A DNA stretch of 64,000 nucleotides, taken from contig NZ_CP139992.1 in the NCBI RefSeq assembly GCF_034424155.1, positions 1,132,012 through 1,196,011 of the forward strand. The letters are read 5' to 3'. Both the position numbers and the translations under genes were made by a program. Numbering within the stretch: the stretch's first letter is position 1; every line of letters starts with the position of its first letter. The notes below the pieces were generated by a model, which was given only the letters and a program-made list of their open reading frames with translations, made no database searches and was not told the origin of the DNA. Origin of the DNA: Hafnia alvei (lineage in GTDB: Bacteria; Pseudomonadota; Gammaproteobacteria; Enterobacterales; Enterobacteriaceae). Positions 59,963-64,000 of this stretch are shown here, piece by piece.

Positions 59963-60700
59963 ATGACAACACCTAACCCACTGGCACCGGTAAAAGGTGC
60001 GGGTACCACGCTATGGCTCTATACCGGCAAGGGTGACCCTTATGGAAACCCGTTAAGCGATGCTGATTGGTCGCGTTTGGCGAAAATTAAAGATCTTCAA
60101 CCCGGCGAAATGACCGCCGAATCCTATGATGATACCTATCTCGATGATGAAAACGCCGATTGGAGCAGCACGGCGCAAGGAGAGAAATCTGCTGGGGATA
60201 CCAGTTTTACCCTCGCGTGGAAACCCGGAGAGAGTGGCCAACAAGGGTTGGTTGAATGGTTTACTGAAGGGGATGTTCGTGGCTATAAAATCAAATATCC
60301 CAACGGTGCGGTTGATGTGTTCCGTGGTTGGATTAGTAGCCTAGGCAAAGCGATCCCAGCGAAAGAAGTCATTACCCGCACGGTAAAAGTTACCAACTCA
60401 GGCAAGCCGTCACTGGCTGAAGATTTACGCACACCGGCAGTCCCTGTCACTGGGGTAACCGTCACCCCTGCGACCGGCAATATTGCGGTTGGCGCCTCTG
60501 AAAGTGTCACGTTCGCGATTCAGCCAGACAATGCCACGGATAACACTTTGCGGGTTGCATCATCAGATCTAAAAACGGCGACCGTCGTGGTAAAGGATAA
60601 GGTTGCTACGGTCACGGGTGTTAAGGCGGGAAAAGTCGAAATTATCGGCATGACGAATGATGGCCAACATGTGGCCATAGCAACGTTTACCGTGGCGTAA
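59963..60700 (+). CDS. Major tail tube protein V-like with C-terminal Ig-like (Big2) domain
   Basis: 245 residues. The tail-tube domain (about 1-155) has [11 protein letters not shown] and [21 protein letters not shown] bacterial Ig-like group 2 domain (about 160-245, [17 protein letters not shown], then [15 protein letters not shown]) follows. This is the layout of lambda gpV. The Ig domain protrudes from the tube and is dispensable in lambda. Confidence 0.9.
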   Translation: MTTPNPLAPVKGAGTTLWLYTGKGDPYGNPLSDADWSRLAKIKDLQPGEMTAESYDDTYLDDENADWSSTAQGEKSAGDTSFTLAWKPGESGQQGLVEWFTEGDVRGYKIKYPNGAVDVFRGWISSLGKAIPAKEVITRTVKVTNSGKPSLAEDLRTPAVPVTGVTVTPATGNIAVGASESVTFAIQPDNATDNTLRVASSDLKTATVVVKDKVATVTGVKAGKVEIIGMTNDGQHVAIATFTVA

Positions 60701-60758
60701 CTTCGCTCTATTTCATTTCAATGGCCCCTGACTGGGGCCTTTTTTATAGGTATTTGTC

Positions 60759-61154
60759 ATGTTTTTGAAAAAAGAAACGTTTAAGTACAACGGCCAGTCT
60801 GTCGTATTGCACCAAATCTCGGCATTACAGCGCGTGGAGTATTTTGATTATTTAGCCTCGAAAGAAGCCATTAGCGATGAGGGAAGCGAAAGTTTACGTC
60901 ATACAGCGCAGCTTGTGCGTCTTAATGTGGATGTAAATGCATGGCTGATTTCTCGCTCGTTATCCCATGAAACACCAGAGTGCGATGAAAATGAGCTTCA
61001 CCAAACTATCCAAAAAACATGGCCTAGCGAAGCAATTAACGAAGCGGTGGAAATAGTGCTAGCGCTTAGCGGCATGCATCCCAAGTCAGCAGACGAGGCT
61101 GCTCCCTCGCCTGATACCGTTGAGCCGGTAGAGGAAAAGCCGCTGGCAAAATAG
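60759..61154 (+). CDS. Tail assembly chaperone G-like
   Basis: 131 residues in the place of lambda gpG. The N-terminus starts FLKKETFKYNGQSVVLHQ and the C-terminus is acidic and Pro-rich. Like gpG it should bind the tape measure during tail assembly. A frameshift near its end produces the longer G-T form (see the next entry). Confidence 0.85.
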   Translation: MFLKKETFKYNGQSVVLHQISALQRVEYFDYLASKEAISDEGSESLRHTAQLVRLNVDVNAWLISRSLSHETPECDENELHQTIQKTWPSEAINEAVEIVLALSGMHPKSADEAAPSPDTVEPVEEKPLAK

Positions 61155-61483
61155 CGGCCCGCGAGCGGGCATTTGCACAGCGTCTGGCTCATGAGTTTCG
61201 GCGCCCAGACTGGCGCCGTATGCTCAGTGAAATGAGCGCCACCGAGTTCTCAGATTGGGCAAATTATTTTGCGCTAACTCCGTTTAGTGACCAGTTACTG
61301 GATGCGGAGTTTGCCACGATGAAAGAGATGCTTGTGACCGTGTTCGCGAGTGGGGGCGAAATACGCGCTGAAGATTTTAGCCTGCTTTCCCAGCCAGAAC
61401 GTGAAGAGGTTAAAACGGATGATGAACTTATGCTGATCGGTGAAGGTGCCTACGGGGGAGTTCGATATGTCCCAACAAATTAG
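61133..61483 (+). CDS. Tail assembly chaperone T part, expressed by -1 frameshift from G
   Basis: This frame is -1 relative to G and has no ribosome site of its own. It reads AARERAFAQRLAHEFRRPDW, then MLSEMSATEFSDW, the gpT sequence type. In the -1 frame a TGA at 61121-61123 and the G stop at 61152-61154 confine the shift to about 30 nt. That stretch contains GGAAAAG (61133-61139), close to the lambda slip site GGGAAAG. The fusion protein G-T recruits tail tube subunits to the tape measure. Confidence 0.85.
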   Translation, partial: GKAAGKIAARERAFAQRLAHEFRRPDWRRMLSEMSATEFSDWANYFALTPFSDQLLDAEFATMKEMLVTVFASGGEIRAEDFSLLSQPEREEVKTDDELMLIGEGAYGGVRYVPTN

Positions 61484-64000
61484 CGACTTAGTTATTAATC
61501 TCGATGTAGATACTGCCACGTTTAAAGAGCAAATGGCGCGTATTCGTGGGCAACTATCAGGCATGGGGAAAGATGCAGATGGTTCATCGGATCGAATGCG
61601 TAAGCTGGTGGAGAGTCAAACCAACGCAATCAAAGGGATGGGGGATACCAATGCTCGGGTAATGAGCGAGGTTAAATCTCAGCAGTCTTCTACGGCCGAT
61701 ACGCTCAAAAAGGATTGGGAAAAAGCATCTAAAGCGGTCGATGAAACTCACCGACGTGTCGCGGAGTTGAACCTAAAATTACAGGAGAGTCAGTCTCAGA
61801 GCTCGGCATTAGGTCGCGATCAGGATGCGCTGACGGCCTCATTTTTTCGACAAATTGATGGTACCAAGCAGCTGAGTAACGGGATGCAATCGCTTGGGCG
61901 CATTCAGGAACAGATCCGTGCCGCGCGGAAAAATGGCAACATTACCCAGCAAGACTATCTCACTCTTATATCGCATTCTTCCGCACGTATTAAAGAAACG
62001 GCACTGGCGGAGGCGGAGGCTGGTAAGCAAAAAGCGCGATTTCTACAGCAGCTAAAATCTCAGGTTGTCGCACAGAAACTTTCTGGTACTGAGCTTTTGC
62101 GTTTCAAAGCGGCTCAAGTCGGGGCTGGTGATGCGGCAGAACTGTATATCCGCAAATTAGAGACAGCTAAAACAGCAACCCGCAACCTTGGCATACAAAG
62201 TGCGGCAGCGCGTCGTGAACTGGGTGTTTTGGTGGGGGAACTGGCTCGAGGTAACTTTGGGGCCTTGCGAGGGTCGGGCATTACCTTGGCGAACCGTGCT
62301 GGATGGATAGAACAATTGATGAGCCTACGCGGATTAGGCTTAGCCGCCGTTGTGGGAGGGATTGCAACAGCGGTCTATGTGCTGGGAAAAGCATGGTACC
62401 AAGGTTCAGAAGAAGCCGTGGCCTTTAATCGGCAACTGATTCTAACGGGTAATTATGCGAGTAAAACATCGGCTGAACTACAGTCTATGGCGAAATCACT
62501 GTCGGGCGGCGGTATCACTCAGGGCGCCATGTCGAGTGCGTTAGCCTCAGTGGTGGGCAGCGGTAGTTTTTCTGGCAATGCCGTTACGATGATTGCAGAT
62601 ACTGCCGCTAAGATGCAGGCCAGCGTAGGCCAGTCCGTGGATGAGACAATCAGGCAGTTTAAACGCTTGCAGGATGATCCCGTGCAGTCGGTTTTGGAAC
62701 TGGATAAAACGCTGCACTTTCTAACGGCAACCCAACTCGAGCAGATCACTACACTGGCAGAGCAGGGACGTACAACGGATGCTGCTCGGATAGCGATGGA
62801 CACCTACGCTAATGCTATGCGTGCTCGAAGTGCCGATATTAAAAATAATCTCGGAGACTTGGAGAACGCGTGGAAATGGTTAGGCAATGCTGCATCCGGC
62901 GCGTGGGATCAGATGCTGAATGTCGGGCGTGAGAGCACACTAAAAGACAAGGTAGAGTCTACCCGCCAACAGCTCGAGCGAGCTCAAAAGGATCTAGATA
63001 GTCTGCAACGTGGGGGGGCGGCGGACTCCACGGGATATGGCTATGGGCGTAAAAATGACTCTCTGATCTCGCAGCAAGAGACTCAGCGGGTCAGTAGCCA
63101 AAAGGCGCTGGTTACCCGCCTGCAAAAAGAACTGGGTGAACTGAGTGAGAAATCCTATCAGGATTCAGTGACTGCAGCGCGAGCAGCCGCTGAGCAAAAA
63201 GAGCAGGAGCGACAAAAGCGCCAATTTCAAAGTGACCAGGATCTCAAGCGGCAGTATGAAACCTCGGAGGAAAAACATCAGCGTGAGATTTTGCGGATCA
63301 AGAATTCCTACGCATCACAGTCTGCAAAAGATGAGGCGGTTAAGCGTGAAAATGCGCGCTTTGCCAAAGAGCAGGCGAGCAAAGTGCGTAAAGGACCCCA
63401 GTATAAAGCGCCGGTGGGTGATAAGGCAGAGGAATCAAGCCAAGCTGATTTACAAGCGCTGCAGGCGCAGCTGGTGGTTCTGCAACAACACAAGGCGGTG
63501 ACAGATGTTATCAGCCAGCAGCGCAAAGACTTATGGAAATCGCAGGCGCAATTCGCGGTATTAGAGGCCGCTGCGACTAAGCGCCAACTCACCACGCAGG
63601 AACAATCGTTATTAGCCAGCAAGTCGAGTGTATTGGCATATAAAGCCCGCGTTGCCGCGGTAGGTGACGAGGTTGTTTTACAGGAGCGATTAAATCGCCT
63701 CAATGATCAGGCCGATAAGTATCTTCTTCAGCAGCAAACTAAGCGGGACGCATTGCTGGCTAGCCAAACAAAGTCCAGCCGAGAGGTGCAGCGAGGACTC
63801 GAGCGCTCTCAACTGCTTTCAGGTCAGAAAGATAATCCTCGTCTCAATGAAATGCTAGATGCTCAGCGAAAAACGTGGGAGCAAGAGGACCAGTTGCGAT
63901 CGAATTGGCAGGCCGGAGGGCAAAAAGCGTGGGCGGATTATGCAGATGCAGCAACAGATGCTTATAGCGTGATGAAAGATGCCGGAGGGCAAGCACTGAC
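61467..64000 (+). CDS. Tail tape measure protein (lambda gpH-like), cut by window edge
   Basis: 844 residues are readable from ATG 61467, overlapping the T end by 17 nt. Long alpha-helical, Gln/Ala/Ser-rich chain of the lambda gpH / tail-length tape measure family. There is a hydrophobic stretch at about residues 290-310 (GLAAVVGGIATAVYVLGKAW) that may enter the host membrane. It sets tail length and is ejected during infection. The gene continues past the right edge. Confidence 0.9.
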   Translation, partial: MSQQISDLVINLDVDTATFKEQMARIRGQLSGMGKDADGSSDRMRKLVESQTNAIKGMGDTNARVMSEVKSQQSSTADTLKKDWEKASKAVDETHRRVAELNLKLQESQSQSSALGRDQDALTASFFRQIDGTKQLSNGMQSLGRIQEQIRAARKNGNITQQDYLTLISHSSARIKETALAEAEAGKQKARFLQQLKSQVVAQKLSGTELLRFKAAQVGAGDAAELYIRKLETAKTATRNLGIQSAAARRELGVLVGELARGNFGALRGSGITLANRAGWIEQLMSLRGLGLAAVVGGIATAVYVLGKAWYQGSEEAVAFNRQLILTGNYASKTSAELQSMAKSLSGGGITQGAMSSALASVVGSGSFSGNAVTMIADTAAKMQASVGQSVDETIRQFKRLQDDPVQSVLELDKTLHFLTATQLEQITTLAEQGRTTDAARIAMDTYANAMRARSADIKNNLGDLENAWKWLGNAASGAWDQMLNVGRESTLKDKVESTRQQLERAQKDLDSLQRGGAADSTGYGYGRKNDSLISQQETQRVSSQKALVTRLQKELGELSEKSYQDSVTAARAAAEQKEQERQKRQFQSDQDLKRQYETSEEKHQREILRIKNSYASQSAKDEAVKRENARFAKEQASKVRKGPQYKAPVGDKAEESSQADLQALQAQLVVLQQHKAVTDVISQQRKDLWKSQAQFAVLEAAATKRQLTTQEQSLLASKSSVLAYKARVAAVGDEVVLQERLNRLNDQADKYLLQQQTKRDALLASQTKSSREVQRGLERSQLLSGQKDNPRLNEMLDAQRKTWEQEDQLRSNWQAGGQKAWADYADAATDAYSVMKDAGGQAL

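Noticed and set aside
34582-64000. Interpretation as a P4-type satellite
   Set aside because: Integrase, AlpA and primase are satellite-like, but cos, terminase, portal, capsid and tail genes are present, so it is a complete-type phage as far as can be seen.

Overview
The window is chromosomal DNA of an enterobacterium (order Enterobacterales). The gene blocks pyrG-eno, ybbN-ybbO-tesA/ybbA-ybbP, purEK, dnaTC, lpxH-ppiB/cysS-ybcJ and folD-argU match E. coli proteins closely. The moderate base composition and the linked hut genes suggest a Hafnia-like host, but that genus guess is inference. Roughly the first 34.5 kb is host backbone; from the tRNA-Arg at 34.5 kb to the right edge is one prophage, which continues out of the window.

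Backbone, left to right. A metal-dependent amidohydrolase (cut by the left edge) faces a MocR-type regulator across a promoter with a long palindrome. Next come pyrG and eno, a ydcH-like gene, and a three-gene polar amino-acid ABC importer whose leader carries an ArgR-like site. The histidine-degradation genes hutU-hutH are followed by an APC permease and preceded by palindromic operators; hutI, hutG and hutC are absent. A lower-GC stretch at 14.1-15.9 kb holds three poorly known genes, one a DUF5071 protein. Then ybbN, an SDR gene, tesA and the divergent ybbA-ybbP. Two paralogous MASE4-like/GGDEF diguanylate cyclases flank purEK, which has a PurR box. The last backbone genes are dnaT-dnaC, lpxH, ppiB, cysS, ybcJ, an aldehyde dehydrogenase and folD.

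Prophage (34.58 kb to beyond 64 kb). The integrase lies directly after tRNA-Arg(UCU), the argU position. The early region is P4/P1-like: tyrosine integrase, an array of inverted 9-bp iterons, an AlpA regulator, ORF6N proteins, an Ash/Icd-type gene followed by an ORF6N antirepressor, and a P4-alpha-like primase/helicase with an OB-fold SSB. No CI/Cro pair is visible. The late region is lambda-like: a zinc-finger Q antiterminator, a late leader with terminator and a tRNA-like gene, a holin / SAR endolysin / Rz / nested Rz1 cassette, cargo genes, a cos site identical to the lambda cos core, terminase, gpW, portal, a fused ClpP-protease/major capsid protein, and lambda-type tail genes including a G-T frameshift pair and the start of the tape measure.

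The main points of interest are the chimeric early/late architecture with a likely antisense-RNA immunity module, the iteron array, the 45-bp hairpin repeats inside the Icd-type reading frame, the exact lambda cos core, the unusual tRNA-like gene with neighbouring small membrane peptides, and the uncharacterised three-gene cluster next to hutU.
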